DNA of 64,000 bases from Anisus vortex. Lineage: Eukaryota > Mollusca > Gastropoda > Planorbidae. Below, one piece after another: positions 11,851-23,700 of the stretch. The stretch is taken from positions 20,648,196-20,712,195 of the forward strand of contig OX421494.1 of assembly GCA_949126835.1 (NCBI GenBank). Reading direction: 5' to 3'. A model generated the notes under the pieces. It did not search any database. It was not told the DNA's origin and worked only from the letters and a program-made list of their open reading frames with translations. Positions within the stretch are counted from its first letter, which is position 1, and every line of letters begins with the position of its first letter. Position numbers and translations under genes: made by a program.

Positions 11851-12451
11851 GTGTGTGTTGGTGCTTAGGGAATGAATGAATGGATGGATAGGAGTGCAGG
11901 AAGGTCGATGGACTGATTGTAAACATTAGTGGTGGCTTTCAAAGAGAGAATGGGTTATAGGATAGCTGAACACCTGAAAATATAATATATTATTTTGCGA
12001 TTTATCATTTTTATTTATAACATTTAGCAAAGCTCCGCATGCATCTGCTAACAGCGGTGTAGAGAGGTGGCGGAAGGGGCGGCCCCTGGCCAATAACGTG
12101 TTAAAGTCGGCATTTTTTAGGGGCACGTAAAAAAAAAGGGAGCAGAGCAGCCTAATAGTATGAAAGTCTAGGACTAAAAGCGGCAGTCGAAAATTATATT
12201 TATTTTTTTATAGTTCCATGAAAATAGATAGTTGAGGGCTTTCTGCGAGTGGAGTGAAAAGGGGGAGGGGAGAGAGTAAATCTTCCGACTGGTATCGGGC
12301 GGCAAAAACAGCTGTCAAGTCCCTGGCTGACAGTGACTTAAAGACAATAATGTCAATTTTATTGTTAACATTTTATTGCGATGTAGTCGTGACGATGACT
12401 AATGACGTATCTTTCATTTCCACAGTTGCTGCCGCTTTTTCTGAGACTACA

Positions 12452-13522
12452 ATGACCTGTAACGGAATCGTATTTAAAGACTGCAGCCCTTCCTTCTGCA
12501 TCAACCGGCAAGGTCTACTGAATGTCAACAAAACAGAACCGTTCTTCAGCTTTAGGAGGAAAAGCAAGTTCACCAAGATGGCGGAGCACTTTGAATACAA
12601 TCACATCCCAGCCCACCTGTCATCCATACAGAACTTCCACGTCAACAGTGTCCTGTGCTGTCAGGGTCAGACGGTCATCTTGCACCTGGTCAGAAACCTT
12701 ATGACCCAGTTTGGGATCATTGATCTGAAGGCCAATAAATTCTTAGGCATTTTCGGTAATCAGAGGGTGGAGTTCATTAACGAAGCCCTAAGAGGTGAAA
12801 TCTCACCTGACGGCAGCCTGTGTCTGATCAAGCTGCCCACCACTCGTGTTGGCTGCACCGGCTTTGTGTTTCAGCTTTACAAGCTGAGCACCAAGGAGCT
12901 CATGTCTGAGGTCAGCCTGCCCTACAACCACGCCCTGTTCGTGTTCGACCCGAGGTTCTGCACGTCCAGGATCGCGGTGACCAGCTTCGTGGAGGCGGAG
13001 GACAACAGCCTGAGCCTGATCAGGGTGCCGTCCTGGGAGGTGATGACCACCAACTCCAGGGTGGACGACTTCAACTCGAGCCTGAACCCCAACCTGAAGG
13101 ATCTGAAGTACTCCAGGGACGGACACCTCATCTTTGCCGTCATGATGACCAGCGGCTGCCACTGCAAGGAAAAGAAAGCCAGAAAGTGCCATCCCATTGA
13201 CGTGAGCGTGTACGTGTTTGACGGGGACTCTGCCCAGACGCTGCACTGCATCCAGTACCACAGGTACGCCTGCGGGCAGCACTCCTGCCTGGTCAACTAC
13301 ATGCCGGTTCTTTCCGAGTGCGGGAGCCGTATGGCCATCGTCCTGAACGACCTGGAGACGCCCGTAGACCATGTGCAGATCTACAAGCTCCCCATCCGGG
13401 GCAATCTTCAGAATAGATGCAGGGTCAGGATCCTCCACACCTTTCCTCCAGAGACCATCAAACACCTGCCCCTCCCTCGCAAGCTGATCAGGTATCTAGG
13501 ATTTCAGCCTGACTTTTTATGA
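12452..13522 (+). CDS. SOCS-box protein with beta-propeller-like repeats (terminal exon)
   Basis: The frame gives 356 residues from the first ATG. It is open further upstream to about 12254 (a GTG), but a consensus acceptor (CATTTCCACAG) ends at 12425, just before this ATG. I therefore read it as the last coding exon, starting at 12426; the true start may lie in an upstream exon. The C-terminus is SOCS-box-like: a BC-box-type stretch (NRCRVRILHTF), then LPLPRKLIRYLGF. Known SOCS-box proteins recruit Elongin B/C and a Cullin to ubiquitinate substrates held by the rest of the protein. The preceding 300 residues have regularly spaced beta-strand-like blocks (for example GSLCLIKLP, NSLSLIRVPSWEV, VYVFDGD) that resemble WD40/DCAF-type propellers without canonical WD dipeptides. 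The exon is clearly GC-richer than its surroundings. Substrate unknown. Confidence 0.75.
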   Translation: MTCNGIVFKDCSPSFCINRQGLLNVNKTEPFFSFRRKSKFTKMAEHFEYNHIPAHLSSIQNFHVNSVLCCQGQTVILHLVRNLMTQFGIIDLKANKFLGIFGNQRVEFINEALRGEISPDGSLCLIKLPTTRVGCTGFVFQLYKLSTKELMSEVSLPYNHALFVFDPRFCTSRIAVTSFVEAEDNSLSLIRVPSWEVMTTNSRVDDFNSSLNPNLKDLKYSRDGHLIFAVMMTSGCHCKEKKARKCHPIDVSVYVFDGDSAQTLHCIQYHRYACGQHSCLVNYMPVLSECGSRMAIVLNDLETPVDHVQIYKLPIRGNLQNRCRVRILHTFPPETIKHLPLPRKLIRYLGFQPDFL

Positions 13523-13564
13523 TGATCCAGTAAACTAGCTCTTTGTCAGCCATTATAATACACG

Positions 13565-13905
13565 GTCATCTCACATCAATTGTCAGTTTATCTTGGGCAG
13601 CCGCTAAATGCCCCGATGGATGGAGTCTATGGTCATCTCACATCAATTGTCAGTTTGTCTTGGGCAGCAGCTAAATGCCCCGATGGATGGAGTCTATGGT
13701 CATCTCACATCAATTGTCAGTTTGTCTTGGGCAGCAGCTAAATGCCTAAATGGATGGATTCTATGGTCATCTCACATCATTGTCAATTTGTCTTGGGCAG
13801 CAGCTAAATGCCCCGACGGATGGAGTCTATGGTCATCTCACATCAATTGTCAGTTTGTCTTGAGCAGCCGCTAAATGCCCAGATGGATGGAGTCTATGGT
13901 CAGAA
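13565..13905. repeat. 67-bp minisatellite in the 3' flank of the SOCS-box gene, about 5 copies
   Basis: Units of about 67 bp carry GGTCATCTCACATCAATTGT and GGGCAGCAGCTAAATGCCC. The array starts about 45 bp after the stop codon, so it probably lies in the 3' UTR. Copies differ by a few substitutions; one has lost a base. Each unit has an open frame, but the 88-residue reading is repeat translation, not a protein. Confidence 0.93.
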
Positions 13906-13909
13906 ATCT

Positions 13910-16900
13910 GGTCAATCTTGATTGACATCTTATTAGCCAATCACCTGACGTCTAATTAATTAATCACCTGGACAACCTGGCACCATTCACTTCCCCCAGA
14001 CCATCAGCTTCTTCAAAAGCTTCTTTGTTCTGCAGGCATGTACAGAAACTGTACAAAGATTTTTTGAAGCCAGTTGGTTTATGTCTAAGCATTTTAAGAA
14101 GGCTCCATTATGCCTCTTGTCTTTATGTGCTGTATATAAAGCACAGCTAAATGCCATTTAAACCCCCAACAAATTTTGTTGTCAAACTTGTTTATTCAAG
14201 AATGTATTATGATTAATGTTTAGTACTTGTACTAAACAGATTCCCTGATTCCTAAGTTTATGGCTTCCATTGTTGTTATTTACATGTTCCCAAAATCTTG
14301 TAGCTTGCCATATTGTTTGATTATTTCCTTTGTTTCCTACTAGTCTTATGTAAAAACATTACTGCCATCTGTTATCTAATCAATATTTATTATATTTATT
14401 TAGGTTTTCTTTTTTCAAGAAAAGCAAGTTTTTTTTAAATATAATATTAATATTGCTGTTACTAAATGACTTAAAAAAAATTTAGAAAATGCCTTTTTTT
14501 AAACAAGACAAAATGCTTAAATGTCTCCTAATTGTAGAAATTTAACATTGTTTTTTTTTTTCATGGGATAAAATTCTTTTTTTTACTGCACTGAACAAGT
14601 ATTGTTTGAAAGTAAACTCATGAATTGATTGCTTCAATTGCAGAATAGTTAGTTCATGAATTGTTTCAATTGTAGGAAAGGTAACTCATGAATTGTTTCA
14701 AACGTAGAAAAGTGTTCATGAATTATTTCAAATGTTGGAAAGTTAGTTCATGAATTGTTTTAAATGTAGGGAAGTTAACTTATAAATTGTTTCATTTAAT
14801 AAGTTTTTTTAATATCAAAAAGGAAGTAAAGAAAAAGGTTCAAATTAAATTAATTCAAAACAAATTATTTATATGACATTAAATACCAACAATTGAAATA
14901 CTGTGTAGGTATTTATTTGTTTTTTTTTTACTTTGTGATTTTTCAAACTTGCTTTGAAATTAATTGCATTTTCTCATTTAATATAAAATATTTTATGAAA
15001 GTAATTTTATACAATTTAATTATTATTGAAAGAAAAGCATTTTTTTAATGGCTTGTGTGTGCTTTTAACAGAGAAATATTTTTCATAATATATTGTTCAG
15101 TTTTAAGAAATTGTTTTCTTTGAAAATCTATTATTTCCAAACTTGCTTAGAAATGTTTTATTTTCCCATTGATCTTCCGCAGTTTTTATATTGCAAAGAA
15201 TCTGTATTTTGATAAGATTTACGAAATGCTTTTTTGTTTAGAGTTACTTCTCTTGTGTCTCTGATCTATATGTTTTACTGTTGCCTCATTGCCTACAGAA
15301 AAATTCCCTGTGAATTCTTTCTTTTGTTTTGTTACTACCAACCAATGTTTCTTGTCTGCTCACTGTATTATATGACGTACATAGTGTGCAATATTTCTTT
15401 AAATAGCCTACAACTTTGTGTTAAGTAACTGATGTAGCACTAATTCTATAGAAGACAATGAAATATTCAGCAAATTACTTTGATTTTGATCAGGAATGAA
15501 TCATGAAGTAAAAAATATAAAAAAAAACTGGCAGAAAGAAATACAATAGAAAACCAAGAAAAATTATTACAAGCACTGATACTGTTAGTTAAATTTGAAC
15601 TTATTTTTTACATCCTATCTGCAGTTACTTCAAATTTTTGTACAAGTGGAATTACTTTAAATTCAATTACAGAAGTGAAAAAAAAATTGTTAGAATAATT
15701 TGTATGAAGATTGAGGAGAGCTGTAATCATAATACACATAACATCTGTGATCTTGCTCCTATAGAAATTCATGTACTGGCTTTCAATTTCTTGCAGTATG
15801 GGCATTATGAGACAGCTGTAAGTTCTTTGAAATTATAAGTTAGTTGCTTTTAAAACTAATAATTATAATCGCTTGTAAAAAAAGCAATATATTTCCCATT
15901 ATGTATGTTCCATGTGTATACAACTTGTATAGTTTTGAGTTTTGAAGAAAAAGTGTACTTGAACAAGACCCATCTAGTTTTTCTGTTCAATACATTGTGT
16001 TAACATTCTTTAGAAAGTTTATTTGTGCAAACACCAAATATTAGAATTATTGAAAGACTTGGCTGATTTTTATTTTTGGTGGGGTTGGTGCTTTGAAAAG
16101 CAATTCTGTATTTTCCTTTGAGCATTTGTTCATCTCAATTCTCTATCATATTATGGTAAAAGTTATACCTTGAGGTTGTGCCCCATTTTGAGCAATATAA
16201 ACTATTGGAAATGTTTTCATAATTACTGTTGGACTAAATAACTATGTTTTTCAAAGAATGATGTACATTTCACTGAATTCTGCTCATGAACAAAATTATG
16301 TTCTTAATTGGTTGTAGAAGGTTTTACAAATATGAAATTTGTATCCAGAACTAAATGTCTTGAAATTTGTTCCATGGAAAATGTGCTGTCTCTACACAGC
16401 GATGGAATCCTTGAGTGTATATATAAATATTATAAATGTTATTGTCATTTGGCAACTTACTGGCCAACACACTATGTGTTTCAGTTCTATCACTGACACT
16501 ACTATTGCTAGCATGTTGAATTGAGGTGCTTTGATGTCATTGTGATGTATTCAATACAGAACTGAAGAAATGACTTTCTGTGTTTGCCTTGCATTTTATT
16601 TTAACAACCTTTAAAAACTTGTATATTTCATTCTGATATATAGAAATAATAATACTGTGTCCTCCCACAGCAGTGGCCCTACAGTGATTATTTACTATAC
16701 ATATTTGAACTCATCATCAAATTTAAACCTAGTGAGAACGAACTATGACCAATGTCTTTTACAAAATGTTTTCTATTTTAGTGTTCTTTCGCTAAAATAT
16801 TTTCCAAATCAAAAAAAAGTCACAAACCAATATATTTTGGTCTTGATTATGATATGTTGTGTAAATTGATAGTCCAACTATCAATTTTATTTATAGATGT

Positions 16901-16985
16901 TTTTCAGTAAGGTACATATAGAATAATTTCAGAAAAATTAAAAACAAGAAGTCCAAAGGATTCCTTAACAAAGCAACAGAGATAT
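13910..16985. other. AT-rich intergenic or 3' flanking DNA
   Basis: No conserved coding sequence was found. It holds a degenerate repeat of about 40 bp at 14615-14790 built around CATGAATTGTTTCAA (five copies). The rest is very AT-rich with long T runs. Part may be the 3' UTR of the SOCS-box gene, whose polyadenylation site I cannot fix. Confidence 0.5.
14615..14790. repeat. degenerate tandem repeat of about 40 bp
   Basis: Five units share TTCATGAATTGTTTCAA followed by GTAGGAAAGTTA-like sequence. Divergence and unequal unit length point to an old array. Confidence 0.8.
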
Positions 16986-16989
16986 AGAT

Positions 16990-17705
16990 GTTTTTTTTCA
17001 GTTAAGAGAAATTATCACTGGAATGCTACAAGGGTGAATACTCTCTCCTGTTCTATACCTATATAATCTACACCAATGACATTTGAAAACTGGCAATCTC
17101 TAACACAGAACAATTTCAGACTTATACAAACAGTGTGAAATCAATTACCTAATATTGAATACCTATATGTAAAAGACCAAAGAAAGTAGAGAGTAGACTA
17201 TTGGAGGGGAAAACACTGTCTTGCTGATTTTCAAATAAACAAACAAAAAAAAATAGATTAGTCTCTCTATATAAATATCTAAGGATGACAATCAACAAGC
17301 TATCTTGGTCTGACCATTACCAATAAGAAAATGCAACAAAAGGCATTTCTCAGAAATTCTTAGTGTCTATTTTTATTGGTTTTAAGTTCCTATCATGAAT
17401 CTTTTTATTTCAGCAAGAATCATCTGCTGGTATGGTAATGCTACTTAGTTCAACAAACACCATAACAACCGCCTAATAAATAAAGCCTCTCGTACAACAA
17501 AAGTACCAACTATTTAAGATTCTATATAGGATTGATAAAACCCTTCAGGACAATTCTCACCCACTACACCAAAGGTACATCAGATTTAGATGAAGTGGTC
17601 GGCTCCTTACCATCAGGGCTAGAACAGAGAAATGGAGAAAATATTTTATATATGAATTTTTCAACATAATTGCCGCCAGCAAGAAAAACAATAGCAAACT
17701 ATGAC
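16990..17705 (+). pseudogene. decayed CR1/L2-like LINE reverse transcriptase
   Basis: Scattered frames with many stops read ITGMLQG then LSPVLY, a broken form of the reverse-transcriptase block G-x-x-Q-G-x-x-LSP-x-L. Further on come INKLSWSDHY and finally ILYRIDKTLQDNSHPLH, then RARTEKWRKYFIYEFFN. The last stretch matches the C-terminal region typical of CR1/L2-type elements (HPL...Y followed by a basic region and a hydrophobic end). It is an inactive relic 0.8 kb beyond the 3' end of the hnRNP U-like gene. Confidence 0.6.
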
Positions 17706-17864
17706 CTTTTCATAATTTTCTTGTATGAATTATGAATAGTATGATAGTGTGTGTGCATGGGGGTGAGTAGGCTTAAATAAATATATACCATAAAAAGTAT
17801 AATATATGAATTTATGAAAATGTAAATCAATAAAAATAAACAAGAAGAAATGGAACTTTCAGAA

Positions 17865-17870
17865 TTTATT
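17865..17870 (-). terminator. candidate polyadenylation signal of the hnRNP U-like gene
   Basis: AATAAA on the minus strand, about 650 nt beyond the stop codon at 18524, is the first canonical signal I find downstream. The predicted 3' UTR of about 0.66 kb is gene-free. Confidence 0.5.
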
Positions 17871-18523
17871 ACTTGCTTCGTACTGATTCCTTCACAAAAA
17901 CAATCTATTCATTGATTCATTGCTTCATTGAGCTGTTTCCAATCACCCTGCTCCTATACTAGCACAACTTTAAAAACAAAATAAATGCAAGTTTGTGCCA
18001 TGAGTGTTGAATAAATTAAAACATTCACACTTTAAAACCAATGTATCACTAAAATTCAATGATGTTCTTTTTTATACAAAGGCAATAAAAACAACTGTAC
18101 ACACCAACAACACTGGAGATATTAATATAGCCACACTAAACAAACAGTAGTATTATTAACAAACAATTAGCCTGAACATAGAAAACATAAAAAAAAGGTC
18201 TGTTGTGTTTTTGTTAACCAGAAATACAATAATGTACATGTCAACTTTTGAAAGCACTAGTCAAAAGAAATGAAAATGTTGCACACAAAGACAAACCATC
18301 TATTTTAAAAACACAAATAAAATTCACTGCCAGAGAGGCTAAAACTACAATAAATAATCTAGACATTCTACAAAGAAAACATTTGACACAATTGGCCAAT
18401 TGTCCAATGAAGTACTTCAACATTCTCAATAGTGAACAAAACCAAGTTTACCATGGACAAGCTTATGATGATTTCATAATTATGTACATTAGCAATAACA
18501 ATGTATAAATATGTTTGTTATTA

Positions 18524-20701
18524 TTATCTTGGAGGTCTAGGCCATCTACCCAATGGACCATCAAATAGAGGTCTTGGGGGCCCCTGAGGTCCTCTTGGAC
18601 CAAATCTGGGACGATTCTGATTCCACGGTCCAGGGCCCCTGGGTCCCCTAGGTGGACCTCCCATAGGGCCCCGTGGTGGACCACCTAATGGTCCTCGTGG
18701 TGGACAACCCATGGGTCCCCCGGGTTGAGGTGGGCCTCTGGGCCCCATAGGTGCACCCCTTGGAGGTCTAGGTGCCATGCCAAGTGGCGGCCCTGGTCCA
18801 AGCATTCCAGGACCACCAAGAGGTGGCGGTGGACCGTTCGGGAATCTTCCTCCAGGGCCAGAGGGTCCACGATGTCTAAATGGAGGTCCCTTCATCGAGC
18901 TTCCATCAGCTTCAGGAGTTCCTGGAGTGGGGAATAATCCTGGCTTTCCAGGTCCACCTCTAGACTGGTTACTGCCATCTGAAGGTGTATCTTCAGGTTT
19001 CATTAGAGGCTTAGGAGATGGTCTTTTACTGGGCTCATCATTAGACGAACTTGTATTCTGCTCAGACTTTCTTGGGCTCTTGCTGCGATTTTCACTACTT
19101 TTTGAGCGAGAAGTATCACCTCCTCCAGGGGACTGGTGCCTGAACGGCAACTGACCAGAGAAACTTGATCTCTGGCGGAACTGCCCGCCACTGGAACCCT
19201 GAAGTCCTGGTATAAGTGGCCTTGGGCCAGGACCTTGGCCCAGCAACCCATCACCGCTACTTGCAGGTTGCTTGTTGTCTGACCCAAACTCTGCCTTGTT
19301 CATCAAGAGGGGGGGTGGGCGTGAGAAGCTTACATCAAACGATGATCCAGGCTTGTTGCCCTGCGTGCCAGATGATCCACTAGAAGCAGAAGCTCGGCCA
19401 GGAGATTCAGAGGTAAACGACGGTGCAGGGAATCCCGGAGGAGGCTGATTAAACAGACCCTGCACAGACCCACCGTCAACCTCTTGTTTAATCTGATCAC
19501 TTGAACCCTCATCGTCCCCGGGTTGATCCCATTTAGACTTTCGCCTTCTTTGTCTGTCAGACTTTTGACCTGAATAGTCATGTCTCTCAGATGATCCAGA
19601 CTCGTAGTTTTGGTTGTTCCAATTAGAGCTCTCGTGTTGAGAACTGCTTTCTCTGTTTGATCCATCCCCACGGTCACTATTACCATAGCCTCTGTCATTT
19701 TTGTTTCTATTAAAGCCAAAGTCCCTGTTACGATCTCTGTCCCGGTCTCTCCCTCTATCCCTATCTCTCGAGTCGGGTCTAGAATAAGATGATTCTTTGC
19801 CGCTACTTCCTCTCTTATCACCATCCCTTCCATCATTTTGATTTTGCCAATCTGAAGGCCAGGATGGAGATGCTTTCTCTTGCTGCTGCTGCTGCCATTG
19901 CTTTGTCTGCTTCTGAATCTCTTCCTGCCAGGATGTCTGCTGCTGCTGAGCCAAGGCAGCAGTCGCCTGCAAGTGCGCAGCCTGAGCCTGTTCAGCAGCC
20001 TGCTGCCAGGCGTGACGGCTAACATCCTGGCCCATGGCAGCTTCGAATCCCGGCGGGGCAGCTCCGTAGAGGCTCTGGCTGGTGGCTTGGGTCAACAGAT
20101 GGTAAGGACTTCCTGCCTGCAGCTTGGAAGCATCCACTAGAACATGGCCTTGAACAGCAGCAGCAGCGGCGGCAGCTTGAGCATGTGCTAGCTGAGCATG
20201 CGTCACGGCATGGCTGGGATGCTCTTGTTTAGCGGCCAGACCCAAACTGGCTAACTCAGTAGCGTGTGACGGAGTCATCCCTGGGGGCAAGAAGGCCAGC
20301 TGAACACCGTGGGGGAGTGGTGGAGCCCCTAACAATCCAGGCTGAAAAGCGGCAGCATGAGACGCCAACAGCCCTGCTGAGTAGCCAGGTGGTAACGCTC
20401 CAGGTGGCCACTGGGGTGCTGGGACACTTGTAACTATCTCCTCTTTTATTTTAGTGTTCTCCCAAATTGCTCTGGCATTGAGTGGAATCTGAGCAGCAGA
20501 AGGAGGCTGTCTATCATCTTCATCATACTGTTCCTTTAGAAGATCAAGAGCACTGCCTGGATCAGCCTTGCTACGTTTTGCTGGAGCTTCATCAGAATCC
20601 CCATACCAATCTCTCTTGCCCACCGAGTCTGAGGACTTGTCAAATGAACCAGACCGTCCATAAGTTTGAGTCCCATAATTTCCAAACTGCTGCCTTTGAT
20701 C
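18524..20701 (-). CDS. exon 11 of the hnRNP U-like gene: 725-residue disordered tail
   Basis: This exon alone is 2178 nt including the stop. Regions in order: a basic patch with KRSKADP; a Pro/Ala/His-rich stretch with an alanine run; Gln-rich segments (about residues 880-915); an Arg/Asp repeat ([19 protein letters not shown]); a basic [11 protein letters not shown] motif with Trp at about residue 1015; Ser-rich blocks; and a C-terminus of PRG/GPP repeats ending in RWPRPPR. Vertebrate hnRNP U proteins have RGG-rich tails; here PRG and GPP replace them. The opposite-strand frames over this exon are shadows. Confidence 0.9.
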   Translation of the reverse strand, partial: DQRQQFGNYGTQTYGRSGSFDKSSDSVGKRDWYGDSDEAPAKRSKADPGSALDLLKEQYDEDDRQPPSAAQIPLNARAIWENTKIKEEIVTSVPAPQWPPGALPPGYSAGLLASHAAAFQPGLLGAPPLPHGVQLAFLPPGMTPSHATELASLGLAAKQEHPSHAVTHAQLAHAQAAAAAAAVQGHVLVDASKLQAGSPYHLLTQATSQSLYGAAPPGFEAAMGQDVSRHAWQQAAEQAQAAHLQATAALAQQQQTSWQEEIQKQTKQWQQQQQEKASPSWPSDWQNQNDGRDGDKRGSSGKESSYSRPDSRDRDRGRDRDRDRNRDFGFNRNKNDRGYGNSDRGDGSNRESSSQHESSNWNNQNYESGSSERHDYSGQKSDRQRRRKSKWDQPGDDEGSSDQIKQEVDGGSVQGLFNQPPPGFPAPSFTSESPGRASASSGSSGTQGNKPGSSFDVSFSRPPPLLMNKAEFGSDNKQPASSGDGLLGQGPGPRPLIPGLQGSSGGQFRQRSSFSGQLPFRHQSPGGGDTSRSKSSENRSKSPRKSEQNTSSSNDEPSKRPSPKPLMKPEDTPSDGSNQSRGGPGKPGLFPTPGTPEADGSSMKGPPFRHRGPSGPGGRFPNGPPPPLGGPGMLGPGPPLGMAPRPPRGAPMGPRGPPQPGGPMGCPPRGPLGGPPRGPMGGPPRGPRGPGPWNQNRPRFGPRGPQGPPRPLFDGPLGRWPRPPR

Positions 20702-23700
20702 CTGTGAAAGATAATAAACAAAAGCTTTTACACAAACCACTCTTTGAACAAATATCAGTATAACTCTAAGATCATTGCCTTTATAACTTGTACAAACTCC
20801 ATATATTTTTTATTATTAATATTTATCGAATGGTAGTATTTCTAGTTAGAAAAAATCTATAAATAATTTACCCCTTTATTTTTAGGGCTTTCAAATCTGT
20901 TCTGTTGACTCTCTTGTCTTGGTTTTGACTTACCATCTTGATTATACCTGCAAAAAATGACAACAACATTATTTTCATGTTTTTTTTCCTTTATTGATTT
21001 GACTTTTCAGTCGACAATGTAAACTAACTGCAGTACTAAATCCTACACTTACTGCCTAACTAATTGCAGTACTAAATCCTACACTAACTGTCTAACTAAT
21101 TGCGGTGCTAAATCCTACACCTACTGTCTAACTAATTGCAGTACAAAATCCTACACTTACTGTCAAACTAACTGCAGTACTAAATCCTACACTTACTGTC
21201 TAACTAATTGCAGTACTAAATCCTACACTTACTGTCTAACTAATTGCAGTACTAAATCCTACACTTACTACTAAATCCTACACTTACTGTCTAACTAATT
21301 GCAGTACTAAATCCTACACTTACTGTCTAACTAACTGCAGTACTAAATCCTACACTAACTAATTGCAGTACTAAATCCTACACTTACTGTCTAACTAACT
21401 GCAGTACTAAATCCTACACTAACTAATTGCAGAACTAAATCCTACACTTACTGCCTAACTAACTGCAGTACTAAATCCTACACTTACTGTCTAACTAATT
21501 GCAGTACCACATCCTTGGGTAACTCAATAAAATCTATTCTGTCAAAAAGGTTATCTCTGTCTTCAGGTAGAGAAAAATTGGCTTTCATCTCAAGTACTGC
21601 AGATTCTGGTACCACCTTCCCTGTACATTAAATAAACATAAATACATTGACATAAGTTTTTTATTGCATCAAAACCTATCAATATCTTATAAAGAGAAAC
21701 AATGGACATACATTGAAAAGGCAAAGTTCAAACTTGATATTAACAAATTAGCTGCCAAGTAAGAAATATTTTGAGAAAAGGTCTACAATGAAGTTTTACC
21801 ATCTTCTTGGGTTCTTTTTTTAGACCTGCGTTCTAATTCAGGGTCGTTGGGTTGAATTACTGCACCGATTCTGTAAAATCCTGTGAAGTTTTTCATTTTC
21901 CTTCTACGGGCAGAGCCGTAAACATTAGTCTGGTCCAATATGTAATTCCTTCTACGCTTGGCAGCTGAAAAGTCAACCATAAAAAGTTTACTACTATTAT
22001 AAAGCTCAATCATACAAGTTTACTACTAGTATAAGAGAGAATTTATACTGCAAAATAGGCACTACAATAATTTGCCAATGGTTTAAATATCTGAATATCA
22101 TAACCAACACAAGAAACGTTGGATTTTTTTCCCTGCATGTGTAAGAATGTATGAGCTAATTAGATTAGAAAACTATTGGCTAGTTTTTGGAAGATGCTAT
22201 GGCATAATTGTAAAAGCAGACAAAACTGATAAACAGGGTTCCCACTCTTTTTCAGAAAAAAAATTCCTGACTGTTTCCTGACTATTTCCTTGCTATAAGA
22301 GCAAAATTCCTGGTTACCAAAATGAATTTAAATTTACTATATAACGAGTATAATTCTACTTACATAAAGTCTAAACACAACATAAACTGACGATTCAGAT
22401 TTATTAATTCAATTAAATCTTTTATTTAGTACAGATAATAAACTTTAATCACAAAATTATTAATTTTGTACAACTTTTATTTTCTCCTCAATGACACTTG
22501 TCATTTCTCCCAATGCTTTTGTTTTGAGAGAAATGTGGTGGGCTTTGCAATAGTTGTGTAGTTTCCGATGTCTTATCTTCATTGATAATGACTGGGAAAG
22601 ACACACAAAGTGTTTTATATTATAAATATAAATAGGCAAATAAGTCTACTTAATAACATAAAAAAGTCAAAATCATGATGATATTAGTGTTGCTTAGCTC
22701 TAAGTCAATATTATCTTGCTAAATATAACTAGAAATGTCTTTAAGAGAGGCTACTATTAGTATCTCATTTACTAAAAGTAGGTAACTAATTGAAAAAAAT
22801 ATTTTGTAAGCCTAGTAACAAAGACAAAAAAGGACAACTGGGTCTGACTTAAGGATTAAAAATAATTAAGAGTGATTTCCCTTGCTTTATATACATTTCG
22901 TACTTTTTAATTAAAAAGCCTTTGCGTCCATTTTTTAAAATAAATTAAAAATTATATAATTAGTCCAATTATTTATCCATATCATGAAAAAGCTTGATTG
23001 CAAATACATCAATATTTCCTATTTTTATTTTATGATATGCAGAATCAGTGAATTCGAGGTCACAAACTTCAAAGTCAAAGACATCAAAACTAAAATCAAA
23101 CAAACTACTAGGGCCTAAATATACATTGTATAACATGTTTAAGTTTTGAAACCCCAATCATAGTTAGCCTATAGGCCTACACTAAAATAAATTTTGAAAC
23201 CACATTCAAACAACTGTCTAAACAAAATTAGGCATGGACTAGAACTATAGTTTCTTAGCAACAAATTCCGACGCGAAAATAGGACATTCACATTAGCCCA
23301 TTAACTACTACTAGATGTATGGCAAGTGGCAAGCCTATGGCTATGACGCTATGGCTACGGTTACTAGATGTTCTTTAATTCATTTTATCAGAGCCTTAGC
23401 CTAATATTTAAATAAATGACTCTTATATAATATTTAAAACAATTGTGAGCGAATATTCCAATTTAATGTGTTCTTAAATGATAGTAGGCCTACATTTGCC
23501 ATAAAATGAACAAAAGATTGAAAACATTCTAAAATATTTTTTTTTTCGCGAGACAAAACTAGGTCATCTTTGTCTTAGGCAAAATCGGCCGTTTTAACCC
23601 AAGTAGGCCTAATTAATTACATAAAGTCTAAAGTCAAGTATATCTTATAAGTTTACAGACGTTCCTTCTAGACAGAAGATTATTACGTCCACTAGGCCCA

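Noticed and set aside
11174..11926. 250-residue minus-strand frame rich in Thr, Pro, Ser, His
   Set aside because: It is the translation of the 43-bp minisatellite, with non-conserved ends.
12254..12451. N-terminal extension of the SOCS-box frame up to 12254
   Set aside because: It starts at GTG, has a hydrophobic non-conserved composition, and a strong acceptor ends at 12425; it is probably intron.
12803..13465. 220-residue minus-strand frame opposite the SOCS-box exon
   Set aside because: It is a shadow of the GC-rich plus-strand coding exon; the plus strand has recognisable SOCS-box sequence.
18725..19154. Plus-strand Gly/Pro-rich frames opposite exon 11 of the hnRNP U-like gene
   Set aside because: They are shadows of the PRG/GPP-rich minus-strand exon.
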